Shown here: in pieces, positions 29,832-37,505 of the stretch
How positions within the stretch are numbered: position 1 is the stretch's first letter
Layout: each line of letters starts with the position of its first letter
From: Halorussus marinus
GTDB taxonomy: Archaea > Halobacteriota > Halobacteria > Halobacteriales > Haladaptataceae
DNA: 42,709 nt
NCBI RefSeq assembly: GCF_004765795.1
Contig: NZ_SBIV01000013.1
Location: forward strand, 1 to 42,709
Direction: 5' to 3'
Made by a program: the position numbers and the translations under genes
Notes under the pieces: model-generated
Databases searched by the model: none
Told to the model about the DNA's origin: nothing
The model's input: the letters and a program-made list of their open reading frames with translations, nothing else

Positions 29832-31265
29832 ATGCCTCCGGTAACGAAAGCAGGCGGCGAGCAGTTCCGCAAGGACGTCGAGTTCGTCACGAAGGACGAC
29901 GACGATCAGATCGCGTCCGGCATCGTGATGGTGCCAGACAAAGCCGACCTCCAAAACGACTTCGCCCGCGAGGAAACGATCCGCGGGTTCGCCGACCAGT
30001 TCGAGACGTTCGAGGAAGCCGGCGAAGCCGGCGGCGGCATCATGCACGCCGTCTTCCCCGACGACTGGATGGACCTCGAGCGTAACGAGGTTCTCGACGA
30101 CGCCGAGGAGATTGGCGGCGAGGAAGTGCCTGCGGGAGCGTGGATCCAGGACTGGCAGATCAACAACGACCAGCTCTGGGACCTCGTCAAGGACGACATT
30201 CTCGCCGGGTACAGCATCGGCGCCCGAGACGTCTCCTGGAACGGCCCCTACGAACAGGACGAGGTCGACGATGTCGAGGTCCCCGAAGAACTCGGCGACG
30301 AACTCGTCTGGGAGCTCGCCGACGGCCTCATCCGCGAGGTGTCCACCGTCGACATCCCGGCCGTGCCGGACGCCCAGATTCTCGACACGAAGGCCGCTGC
30401 GGAGAAGCGACTCGGCGACTACCTCGGCGACCCGAACGGCTTCGTCGAGGAAGCGCTCGAGCGCGGCCACAGCGAGGAGGAAGCCGAACAGCTGTGGGAT
30501 GTCCTCTCCACGGCGGCCGAGGTGGAGGGCGCTGGTGCTCCGGGTGAGAAGTCCGTCTTCGAGCGCCTCGGAAAGGCCGTTTTCGAGGCGCTCCCCGGAC
30601 GCGGCGAGTCCACTGGGACGGCGTCCCGGGGCGCGGAGGCCCCCTACGAAGGCGCCGAAAGCGGGTGCTGGGAAATCGCAGTCGAGGACGGTACCGAAGG
30701 GTACCAGCACTCGGAGACTGGTGAGTTCGTCCCCGTCGACGAGGCGGACGCGGACATCATGGCTGACATCAACGAAGCCGAATCGGACGCGAAGGACGCT
30801 ACCGGCAGCGACACGCCGGGCGACGATGGCGGCAGTGACGGCGACGTCGACGCCGCCAGCGACACCGACAACATGAGCAACGACAACCCCGACGACGGCG
30901 GCTCCGATGCGAAGGAGCTCGCCGAGAAGAACGCAGAACAGATCAGCGAACTGACCGCGGCGGTCGAAGATCTCACCGAGTCCCTCACGGGCCCCGAGGC
31001 GAAGACCGCGGAGATCGAGATCGGCGGCGAGACCTACGAGGTCCAGGAGGACGCCGCGAAGGCAGCGCTCGGCGTCGACGAGGAGACGAGCGTCGCCGAC
31101 GCGATCGAGCAGCTGAATAGCCAGGTCGAGCGGGCGAATAACCGCATCGACGCGATCAACCGCCAGAGCGGCGCCAGTGGGCAGGTCGACCCCGCGGCCG
31201 CGAAGAACGAGAACGAAGGGGACGGCGAGGGCAGTCTCGACGGCCTCGGGAAGGCGCTGTCCTAA
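29832..31265 (+). CDS. Head maturation protease (XkdF/S78_2-type) with scaffold-like C-terminus
   Basis: 477 aa. The N-terminal ~170 residues match the XkdF-like phage serine protease group: ASGIVMVPDKADLQNDF (28-44), then GGIMHAVFPDDW with candidate catalytic His72, and DDILAGYSIGARDVSW with candidate Ser128. Residues 180-345 are linker-like and acidic. The last 130 residues, starting at an in-frame ATG (30873, MSNDNPDDGGSD), are a helical coiled-coil segment (AEKNAEQISELTAAVEDLTESL ... IEQLNSQVERANNRIDAI) typical of a scaffolding protein. Role: assembles the procapsid, then processes it. A nested scaffold product is possible. Confidence 0.8.
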   Translation: MPPVTKAGGEQFRKDVEFVTKDDDDQIASGIVMVPDKADLQNDFAREETIRGFADQFETFEEAGEAGGGIMHAVFPDDWMDLERNEVLDDAEEIGGEEVPAGAWIQDWQINNDQLWDLVKDDILAGYSIGARDVSWNGPYEQDEVDDVEVPEELGDELVWELADGLIREVSTVDIPAVPDAQILDTKAAAEKRLGDYLGDPNGFVEEALERGHSEEEAEQLWDVLSTAAEVEGAGAPGEKSVFERLGKAVFEALPGRGESTGTASRGAEAPYEGAESGCWEIAVEDGTEGYQHSETGEFVPVDEADADIMADINEAESDAKDATGSDTPGDDGGSDGDVDAASDTDNMSNDNPDDGGSDAKELAEKNAEQISELTAAVEDLTESLTGPEAKTAEIEIGGETYEVQEDAAKAALGVDEETSVADAIEQLNSQVERANNRIDAINRQSGASGQVDPAAAKNENEGDGEGSLDGLGKALS

Positions 31266-31277
31266 GAGGACTTCAAC

Positions 31278-32360
31278 ATGAGCACGAACACCATCAACAC
31301 GGTTAGGCGGCAGAACGAACTGGCAGGCACCGCGCAGAAGGACATCGGCCTCGCCGAGCTCGACGGCTTCCAGCTCCCGGTCGACGTCACCGAGGAGATG
31401 CTGGATCGGATGCAGAAGGGCGTCCAAGTCCTCGGCATGGCCGACACGATGACGCTTCCCCGGCTGGAGATGGACGTCCCGCAGTTCGGCGTCCCGCGAC
31501 TCTCCGGCCACACGCGCGACGAGGAAGGCAGCCGCACCCAGAACTCCGAGGCGGAGTCTGGCAAGGTGCAGTTCAACGCGACGGACAAGCAGTACTACAT
31601 CCTCGTCGAGCCCAAGCGCGACGCGCTCAAGAACACCCACTACGGGCCCGACCAGTTCGGCCAGTATATCATCGACCAGTTCATCGAACGCTACGGGAAC
31701 GACCTCGGGCTGATCGGGCTGCGCGCCGGCGCCTCCAGTGGGAACCTCCAGTCGCTCGGCGGCGCTGCGGAACTCGACAACACGTGGACGGGCTGGATCG
31801 CGCGCGCCGAAGGCGACACCCAGTCCGTCGACGACCAGGGCGACTCCACGCGCATCGGTCTCGAGGACACCAGCACTGCGGACGCAGGGTCGATGCCGAC
31901 GATCGCGAACACGGACGGCTCGGGCAACCCGCAGCCCATCGACACGAGTCTCTTCGACCAGACCATCACGACGCTCGACTCCCGGTACCGGGATGGCGAC
32001 GGCGTCGACCCGGTGCTGATGACGAGCCCGAATCAGGTGCAGCGGTACGCGATGGCGCTCACCGAACGCGAAGATCCGCTCGGCAGTGCGGTCATCATGG
32101 GCGACAGCGACATCACGCCGTTCTCCTACGACCTCATCGGCGTGAACGGCTGGCCGGACGAGTACATGATGTTCACCGACCCGAACAACTTCGCGTTCGG
32201 GCTGTACGAGGAGATGGAGCTCGACCAGACGCGCGACACGGACACCACGTACGAGCAGCGCCTTCACTCCCGCAACTGGCTGGAGGGACAGTTCGACTTC
32301 CAGATCAAGGAGATGCAGGCCGGCGTGCTCGTGACCGACCTGCAGTCCCCGACGGCCTAA
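31278..32360 (+). CDS. Major capsid protein, HK97 fold
   Basis: 360 aa, right after the protease/scaffold gene, the canonical position. Features include an N-arm (NELAGTAQKDIGLAELDGFQ), E-loop-like and spine-helix segments (GQYIIDQFIERYGNDLGLIGLRAG), DPVLMTSPNQVQRYAMALTER with the P-domain feel, and a C-terminal EQRLHSRNWLEGQFDFQIKEMQAGVLVTDL. Length fits haloviral HK97-like capsid proteins. A GAGGA site precedes the ATG. Role: forms the icosahedral shell. Confidence 0.85.
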   Translation: MSTNTINTVRRQNELAGTAQKDIGLAELDGFQLPVDVTEEMLDRMQKGVQVLGMADTMTLPRLEMDVPQFGVPRLSGHTRDEEGSRTQNSEAESGKVQFNATDKQYYILVEPKRDALKNTHYGPDQFGQYIIDQFIERYGNDLGLIGLRAGASSGNLQSLGGAAELDNTWTGWIARAEGDTQSVDDQGDSTRIGLEDTSTADAGSMPTIANTDGSGNPQPIDTSLFDQTITTLDSRYRDGDGVDPVLMTSPNQVQRYAMALTEREDPLGSAVIMGDSDITPFSYDLIGVNGWPDEYMMFTDPNNFAFGLYEEMELDQTRDTDTTYEQRLHSRNWLEGQFDFQIKEMQAGVLVTDLQSPTA

Positions 32361-32370
32361 GTGGTGACTC

Positions 32371-32745
32371 ATGAGTGAGACCACCAACGCGGCGATCCGC
32401 GACCGCTACGAGCGCGGGCTTGCGCTCACCGACGGCGCTCGCGGGAACGTCGCGACCGACAGCCCGGCGAACGGCGCCGACACAGTCGTCGCCGGGGATG
32501 CCGACGTCCACGTCGTCACCGCCGACGGCACGAACACGGTCGACCTCTCCGGTGCTGCTGAGGAAGGCCGCCAAGTCACTGTCGTCCACAACGGCGGCGC
32601 GTCGACGCCGACGCTGTCGTTCGCCGACGCGGACTTCGTCGGGACCGGCCCGGCGAACATGACCGCGGCGGGCGCGACGGCAACCGTCCTGAACATCGAT
32701 GGCTCGGCGTCCGGCTGGATCGTCGTTGCAACGGGGAGTGCCTGA
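32371..32745 (+). CDS. Capsid decoration-like protein
   Basis: 124 aa. After a helical lead it is almost entirely beta-strand and glycine/alanine rich (DTVVAGDADVHVVTADGTNTVDLSG ... WIVVATGSA), like small capsid stabilising or fibre domains. Position directly after the capsid gene suggests decoration; assignment is by position and composition. Confidence 0.5.
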   Translation: MSETTNAAIRDRYERGLALTDGARGNVATDSPANGADTVVAGDADVHVVTADGTNTVDLSGAAEEGRQVTVVHNGGASTPTLSFADADFVGTGPANMTAAGATATVLNIDGSASGWIVVATGSA

Positions 32746-32747
32746 TC

Positions 32748-33131
32748 ATGCCGGTCGCTGAGAAGACCACCGGCGGTGAGGTCTACCTCCGCGGGATCGA
32801 CCGACGCGTTTCAACCGGTGACCGCGTCGACGTCTCTGAGGAGTTCGCTACCTACCTGATCGAGGAGCGCAACGACTTCCGCATCGTCGACGTGCAGGAC
32901 GCCGAGTTCCGCGAGATCGACGACGCTGACACCGACACTGCCGAAGAGGACAGCGACGGCGAGGCGGGCTTCGACGCCGCGGCGTTCGTCGACCGCACGC
33001 CGATGGACGACGTCGTCGAGGAGATCGAGGCCGGCGAGGTCGACGAGCATCTTGACGCCGTCCAGGAGGCGGCCGAGCGTGTCGGCGTGGAGGACGCTGT
33101 TGGCCAGCGCCGCGCAGAACTGGAGGACTAA
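32748..33131 (+). CDS. Acidic head-module protein
   Basis: 127 aa. The N-terminal half looks like a small beta fold (GGEVYLRGIDRRVSTGDRVDVSEEFATYLIEERNDFRIV), the rest acidic helices (DVVEEIEAGEVDEHLDAVQEA). It may be a head fibre base or head completion accessory. No family recognised. Confidence 0.5.
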   Translation: MPVAEKTTGGEVYLRGIDRRVSTGDRVDVSEEFATYLIEERNDFRIVDVQDAEFREIDDADTDTAEEDSDGEAGFDAAAFVDRTPMDDVVEEIEAGEVDEHLDAVQEAAERVGVEDAVGQRRAELED

Positions 33132-33134
33132 CCC

Positions 33135-33443
33135 ATGCCTCCCTGGCATGACAGCACCGTCATCGCTGACTCGGCGACCTTCAACGCCGGCGAGACGAAG
33201 ACCGCGTCGGTCGAGCAGTACCACACGCCGGCCGTCTGCGTCGCCATCGAGAACCTCGAAGGGAACGCCGACGACACAGTCACCATCGAGATCGTCGGCG
33301 ACGCCGGCACCTACGAGGTCGACAGTCGGACGCTCTCAGAGACAGGCGGCTACGTCGTCGACGTCCCGCAGGCGGAGTCGGTCCAGGTGACCAGCGCGAA
33401 CGGGACGACGATCAGCGCGGAAGCACGGAACAACCCGAGGTAA
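33135..33443 (+). CDS. Small beta-sandwich head protein
   Basis: 102 aa with regular strands (TVIADSATFNAGETKTASV, VAIENLEGNADDTVTIEIVGD, SVQVTSANGTTISAEAR). It resembles decoration or spike domains. Function inferred from fold-like pattern and location only. Confidence 0.5.
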   Translation: MPPWHDSTVIADSATFNAGETKTASVEQYHTPAVCVAIENLEGNADDTVTIEIVGDAGTYEVDSRTLSETGGYVVDVPQAESVQVTSANGTTISAEARNNPR

Positions 33444-33446
33444 AGG

Positions 33447-34295
33447 ATGGCATCCGGCTACTGCACGCTTGAAGACCTCCGCAGGGCGCTCCAGAAAGCG
33501 GAGCTGCCGGGCGACATCAGCTCGGATAAACAGCTCGCCGTCGACGCGATCGCGGCCCAGACCGAGCCGCTCGAAAAGCGGCTGTCCCGCCACTGGTACG
33601 AGCCCGGCGGGATCAGCGAGGCCTCGGCGATCGACATCCCGACAGGGCCGAACACGCGCGACGACGAACACGACATCCCGACCCACGGCGGGATGGTCCA
33701 CGGCGCTGCCGAGCGCGAGCGACACCGGTACCACGCGAACAGCGATGCGCTGCTCGAGGCCGGGCCCAGGCATGAGCGTCGCCGCCGAGATAACGACGTT
33801 CCAAAACAGAAGATCAAGATCACGACTGGCCCGGAGCACGCGCTCGACCCGCCCATCGACGAGAGCGTGCCGGCGTACACTCGGCTCCGCCTCAACCGGA
33901 AGGACGTCGAGGCGGTGAACCAGCTCATGGTCGTGAACGCCGACGGCGGCTATGACGACTGGACCGCGGAGAAAGACGGCGGTGTCGGTAACCAGCATCG
34001 CGGCGACGATTACTGGGTCCGCGTGAACAACGGCGGTGTCAGCGAGCTCTACCTGGACGTCCACTCGATGGACGATGACTTGGCGTCGCTGTCGAACGCG
34101 GTGTACGTCGACATCGATTACGGCCATGAGGGCATCCCGCGGAACGTCCGGCGGGCGGTTGCGCTTCGTGCGGCGTCAGAGTTCGTGGAGGAGGCTGCGA
34201 TGCAGATCCCGGACAACGCGAAGGTGTACAACGTCGAGTCGCTGGCTGAGAAGTTCGAGCGGAAGGCCGACGAGCTCCTGGAGGTCTACCAGTGA
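33447..34295 (+). CDS. Head-tail connector protein
   Basis: 282 aa. The beginning SGYCTLEDLRRALQKAELPGDISSDKQLAVDAIAAQTEPLEKRLSRHWY is a typical helical start of gp6/gp15-like connectors, and the end (PRNVRRAVALRAASEFVEEAAMQIPDNAKV ... AEKFERKADELLEVYQ) matches their closing helices. It lies just after the capsid/decoration block. Role: ring between portal and tail. Confidence 0.7.
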   Translation: MASGYCTLEDLRRALQKAELPGDISSDKQLAVDAIAAQTEPLEKRLSRHWYEPGGISEASAIDIPTGPNTRDDEHDIPTHGGMVHGAAERERHRYHANSDALLEAGPRHERRRRDNDVPKQKIKITTGPEHALDPPIDESVPAYTRLRLNRKDVEAVNQLMVVNADGGYDDWTAEKDGGVGNQHRGDDYWVRVNNGGVSELYLDVHSMDDDLASLSNAVYVDIDYGHEGIPRNVRRAVALRAASEFVEEAAMQIPDNAKVYNVESLAEKFERKADELLEVYQ

Positions 34296-34486
34296 CTCTT
34301 CCTGACGACTACGCGGAGCGGTGCCGTGAGCTCGATGCATTCATTCGGTGCCCAGAATGTGGCTCGACGAACGCCACGTTGGAGGTTGACGAAGGCAACG
34401 ATATGGAGGACCGGACGGACTTGCGAGCAGTCTGCACCGAGTGTGACCATCACTCGCCGTGGGTCTATGGACGAGGTGGCCGATGA
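34292..34486 (+). CDS. Zinc-ribbon protein in the connector block
   Basis: 64 aa from GTG 34292 (GTGA overlap). IRCPECGSTNATLEV ... LRAVCTECDHHSPW is a clean CxxC...CxxC zinc ribbon. Being embedded by 4-bp overlaps on both sides within head-tail genes, it is co-expressed with virion assembly. Role unknown. Confidence 0.7.
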   Translation: MTLPDDYAERCRELDAFIRCPECGSTNATLEVDEGNDMEDRTDLRAVCTECDHHSPWVYGRGGR

Positions 34487-34905
34487 ACCTCGACAGCAGC
34501 TTCGAAGACGATCTCAGAGCCGCGATCCTCGACGACGTGGAGCAGCAGTTCCGCGACGAGATCGGGCCCGAACTGATCGACGTCGCCCGCAGCAACTGGG
34601 AGGCGTACGCCAGTCGGAACGACTACGACATCAGCCACATCTGGGAGGACGCTGATCTCGTGATCGAGCGCGACGACAGCAGTGTGTCGGTCCGAATCGA
34701 GTGGCCGGAGCTGACAGCACTGTTCGAGTTTGGTGTCAGCCCGCACACGATCGAGGGGAATCCACTCCTCCATTTTTATTGGGACGAGATCGACCAGTGG
34801 GTTACGACCGAGTCGGTCGAGTGGGGGAGTGAGACGGGTGGAATCCCCGAATCACGGGCGATCCGTGACGCCATGAACGAGCTTCGGCGGGTGCTACAAG
34901 CATAA
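34483..34905 (+). CDS. Head-tail joining / HK97 gp10-like protein
   Basis: 140 aa. ILDDVEQQFRDEIGPELIDVARSNWEAYASRNDYDISHIWEDADL has the charged helical start, and the C-terminal helix (PESRAIRDAMNELRRVLQA) fits HK97 gp10-like tail completion proteins. The central strand pair (SVSVRIEWPELTALFEFG) is also typical. Family assignment is moderate. Confidence 0.6.
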   Translation: MNLDSSFEDDLRAAILDDVEQQFRDEIGPELIDVARSNWEAYASRNDYDISHIWEDADLVIERDDSSVSVRIEWPELTALFEFGVSPHTIEGNPLLHFYWDEIDQWVTTESVEWGSETGGIPESRAIRDAMNELRRVLQA

Positions 34906-35009
34906 TGGTTGCCACCGAGATCACACTCTGCGAGGAGCACGAAACAGCCGGGTGTGGCTGTATCAACGCCGAACGATACGAACTCGTGTTCGGAGGCGGT
35001 TGGTCGTGA
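34905..35009 (+). CDS. 34-aa Cys-rich micro-protein
   Basis: 34 aa, start overlapping the upstream TAA by one base and end overlapping the next GTG as GTGA. CEEHETAGCGC provides Cys/His ligands. The overlaps on both sides support translation. Confidence 0.5.
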   Translation: MVATEITLCEEHETAGCGCINAERYELVFGGGWS

Positions 35010-35533
35010 CCGCCACCGTTGTCGAGTGGGTGCTCGACGAGCTCGGCGCAGTCGTCGACGCTCAGCCAGACGCCCATCCGCTCCGGCGTGTCGATCGCGA
35101 CAACTCGCTGCTCTACGACGGCGGCGGCACGTTCGACATGAGCGCGGCCATGGACAAGCGGTCGGACGGCTTCCAGAAGGCGAACTACGTCGGCGCATCA
35201 TTCGCCGACCGAGACCGAGAGTACATCGGATCTGAGCCGAACCTGGACGTCGAGTCGGTTGTCGGAGTCCGGATCGAAGGCTACAGTGGATCGTTCGGCC
35301 ACGTCGATCCGACCGGCCAAGACGGCGTCGTCTTCCACGGCACGGACGAAGCTCTTGTCGAGCAGATTCAGTCGACGCTCTACGATGCGCTCAAGTATCC
35401 CGATGCGGGGCGGACGAACGTTTCGTTCACGCACTTGTCGATCACGAACGAGTCGCCGGCATTGACCGGCTGGCAAGAGTATCACCGCTACGATTTCGAC
35501 GTCGTCTTCGACGGCTACGAGGACTTATCATGA
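35006..35533 (+). CDS. Tail terminator / completion protein
   Basis: 175 aa from GTG 35006. Pattern VVEWVLDELGAVVDAQPD ... LVEQIQSTLYDALKYPD ... THLSITNESPALTGWQEYHRYDFDVVFDGYEDL, including the final beta-hairpin, resembles tail terminator (gpU-like) proteins that come just before the tube gene. Role: caps the tail at the head-proximal end. Confidence 0.65.
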   Translation: MTATVVEWVLDELGAVVDAQPDAHPLRRVDRDNSLLYDGGGTFDMSAAMDKRSDGFQKANYVGASFADRDREYIGSEPNLDVESVVGVRIEGYSGSFGHVDPTGQDGVVFHGTDEALVEQIQSTLYDALKYPDAGRTNVSFTHLSITNESPALTGWQEYHRYDFDVVFDGYEDLS

Positions 35534-35649
35534 CAAACTGCACGCACTGCGGCGAGCCCGTCGCGGGCGGCGAGTGGCATCGGTCGTGCTATCTTGCCGC
35601 CCTCGGCGCACTGCTCGTCCAGACGACTAACGGAGGTATCGCACGATGA
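35530..35649 (+). CDS. 39-aa Cys/His micro-protein
   Basis: 39 aa, coupled by 4-bp overlaps on both sides. NCTHCGEPVAGGEWHRSCY forms a CxxC...HxxxC site, followed by a hydrophobic helix (LAALGALLVQ). Role unknown. Confidence 0.55.
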   Translation: MTNCTHCGEPVAGGEWHRSCYLAALGALLVQTTNGGIAR

Positions 35650-35855
35650 ACAAATACGACGAAACTGTCACGCGGCGCCGCTGGTTCCCAGAAGACGCCT
35701 CGTACACGGACGCGATCGCGTCTGTCGAAGACGAACTTCGCGACCGCCACGATATCGAGGAGATCGATTCGGTAGCGGCAGAAACGGTGCTGAGTGGGGA
35801 CTGGCGAGTCACTGTCGTTGGTGTTCTCGAGTCCTCAGAGGAGGATGACGAATGA
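35646..35855 (+). CDS. Hypothetical tail-module protein
   Basis: 69 aa (ATGA overlaps on both sides). It has a basic, aromatic start (MNKYDETVTRRRWFPEDASY), then a helix and a strand pair (GDWRVTVVGVLES), acidic end. No family recognised; it immediately precedes the tail tube gene. Confidence 0.55.
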   Translation: MNKYDETVTRRRWFPEDASYTDAIASVEDELRDRHDIEEIDSVAAETVLSGDWRVTVVGVLESSEEDDE

Positions 35856-36775
35856 CGGGTGCCGGATCAGCCAGCCTTGCGTTCGCGAAGGAGGAGACGT
35901 TCGCGGACACGCTCGTTGACAGCGACACCGATGGCAACCCCGAGTACTACAAGTTCGGGCGGAATCCGACTCTCACCGAGCTCGAACTCGCAAACACGCT
36001 CCAGCGGATGCGGGAAGGCGATAAAGTCGAGTCTGTCGACAGCGTCGCGCAGAATCTCGAAGGTGCGGTGTCGGTTGAAGCGACGGTGAGTGCGGACGTT
36101 CACGCTGACGTCCACGATCTCGTGTTCAACGACGGCGGCACCGGCTTCACGTCAGGACGCGCAGCATCAGGGCGGATCTATGCTGGTGTCGATTACCTTA
36201 CCGGGACGGCTGAGCGAGAGCTGATCGGGTGCATCCCGTTGGAGTACTCGGTATCCTACGAACAGGGTGGCATGGTCACGTACAGTCTCTCGATGGCGTA
36301 CGCTGACGAAAACCTCGCCACCTCGATAACACCCTCGAATATCACGGGCCCGAGCGATGGTGGTGATGTTCCGTTCCACGGGTTCACACTCACCGTCGAC
36401 GGTGCGACTGTCGCAAAGCTCCAGTCCGCGGAGCTATCCATCTCTGACATCGCACGCTACCAGTGGGGCGCCGACCGCAACCCAGTGGATGCAGTTATCG
36501 CAACACCAACGACATCACTTACCGTCGATGCCATCTTCACGGGCCCAGACAGGACAGAGATCGCGTACGGTGCTGCGGACGCAACGAGCCCTCAGGACTC
36601 ACTGACTTCTGTGTCGGGGTCCGCCGATCTTTCCGCCGCTGGTTCGTCCGTCACGACGTACAATCTTCCAAAGCTGAAGCCTGATACCCACTCGTGGAAT
36701 GACCTCATCACCGGTGATGCAGACGCGTCGGAAGACACAGAGTTCCACGTCAACGGTGGGGTCACTGTCGCCTGA
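35852..36775 (+). CDS. Major tail tube protein
   Basis: 307 aa. Strand-rich with repeated patterns (SVEATVSADVHADVHDLVFND, IPLEYSVSYEQGGMVTYSLSMAYADEN, GFTLTVDGATVAKLQSAELSI) and positioned directly upstream of the chaperone gene, the normal siphovirus order tube - chaperone - tape measure. No contractile sheath gene is seen, which supports a siphovirus-like tail. Role: hexamer rings stacking into the tube. Confidence 0.7.
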   Translation: MTGAGSASLAFAKEETFADTLVDSDTDGNPEYYKFGRNPTLTELELANTLQRMREGDKVESVDSVAQNLEGAVSVEATVSADVHADVHDLVFNDGGTGFTSGRAASGRIYAGVDYLTGTAERELIGCIPLEYSVSYEQGGMVTYSLSMAYADENLATSITPSNITGPSDGGDVPFHGFTLTVDGATVAKLQSAELSISDIARYQWGADRNPVDAVIATPTTSLTVDAIFTGPDRTEIAYGAADATSPQDSLTSVSGSADLSAAGSSVTTYNLPKLKPDTHSWNDLITGDADASEDTEFHVNGGVTVA

Positions 36776-36777
36776 TC

Positions 36778-37329
36778 ATGCCACTGAAAGAGGAGTACAT
36801 CGACTTCGACGAAGAGATACAGCGCCTCGAGCAGAAACGAGACGCGCTAGCAGAACAAGTCGCGGCCCTCGACGAGGATGTCCCGAAACGCGAGGGACTT
36901 GCTGAGCAAGGCCAAGACATCGACGTCTGCCTCCGTGGCCTCCGCTGGGCGCGAGACGACGCAGCCACCGACGATGGAGTCCCCGTTTGGAGCGACGATG
37001 TCGACGGAGTCACGCTCGCCGGCCTCACTGGTGGCGAGTTCGGGCACGTTGAGGACACTGTTGTCGCTGACGCACTTGATCGCGGAGACACTCGGGTTGG
37101 CGAAGGGCTTACTCGGATCTACTACGTCGCAAAAGCAACTCAGCAGGCTCCGTATGTCGATGGATCGATGAGCTTCACCGATAGCGTTCAGGCAGTTAGC
37201 CAGCTCCCCGTGCCGTTCCTGAAGTGGGCCGACGATCGTGTCGACGAGCTCACGACGATCGGGGGCGACGAGGGAAACTCCTTCGGCGATTTAGTCGCGG
37301 AGAAGCAAGCCAACCAGGACGAGACCTGA
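36778..37329 (+). CDS. Tail assembly chaperone, zero-frame product (gpG-like)
   Basis: 183 aa. N-terminal coiled coil (EEIQRLEQKRDALAEQVAALDED), then a globular acidic middle, ending VAEKQANQDET. It sits between the tail tube and the tape-measure position, as gpG/gpGT genes do. A slippery heptamer lies in frame at 37272-37278, after which the -1 frame stays open to 37463, giving a 228-aa fusion (167 + 61 aa). Both products normally coat the tape measure protein during tail growth. Confidence 0.7.
   Translation: MPLKEEYIDFDEEIQRLEQKRDALAEQVAALDEDVPKREGLAEQGQDIDVCLRGLRWARDDAATDDGVPVWSDDVDGVTLAGLTGGEFGHVEDTVVADALDRGDTRVGEGLTRIYYVAKATQQAPYVDGSMSFTDSVQAVSQLPVPFLKWADDRVDELTTIGGDEGNSFGDLVAEKQANQDET
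37272..37278 (+). promoter_or_regulatory. -1 programmed frameshift slippery heptamer
   Basis: GGGAAAC is arranged in frame as G-GGA-AAC, the X XXY YYZ form used by lambda G-T genes (GGGAAAG). The GCGA/TCGC pair (37286-37289, 37295-37298) starts 7 nt downstream; CTCC (37278-37281) and GGAG (37299-37302) can extend it through a bulge. The only other nearby candidate (C-GGG-GGC at 37260-37266) is poorer. Confidence 0.75.
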
Positions 37330-37463
37330 TCTGGCAGTATGCGCGGTCGGTTCTCATTCACCAGGGTCATGATCCTCGGGAAGTCGACGACTGGGCATGG
37401 CGCGATATCGAGGCATACCTCCGCATTAGAGACATCCTCCAGTTTGGTGTCCAAGGCGATTAG
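37278..37463 (+). CDS. Tail assembly chaperone, -1 frame extension (gpT-like)
   Basis: Reached by slipping back at 37272-37278, this frame adds LLRRFSRGEASQPGRD and then a well-folded 45 residues (IWQYARSVLIHQGHDPREVDD, RDIEAYLRIRDILQF) before its stop at 37463. These are the helical type seen in T-domains of chaperones. It has no start codon of its own close to a ribosome site, so translation only by frameshift is the natural explanation. Confidence 0.75.
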   Translation, partial: LLRRFSRGEASQPGRDLIWQYARSVLIHQGHDPREVDDWAWRDIEAYLRIRDILQFGVQGD

Positions 37464-37505
37464 TGCGGAAAGATTCAACACGCCACCGTCGAAACCTGCC
37501 GAGAT

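Noticed and set aside
29742-32387. Very long open frame on the minus strand opposite the protease and capsid genes
   Set aside because: It mirrors the codon pattern of real + strand genes in GC-rich DNA, is rich in V/L/R/E in shadow order, and has no recognisable domain.
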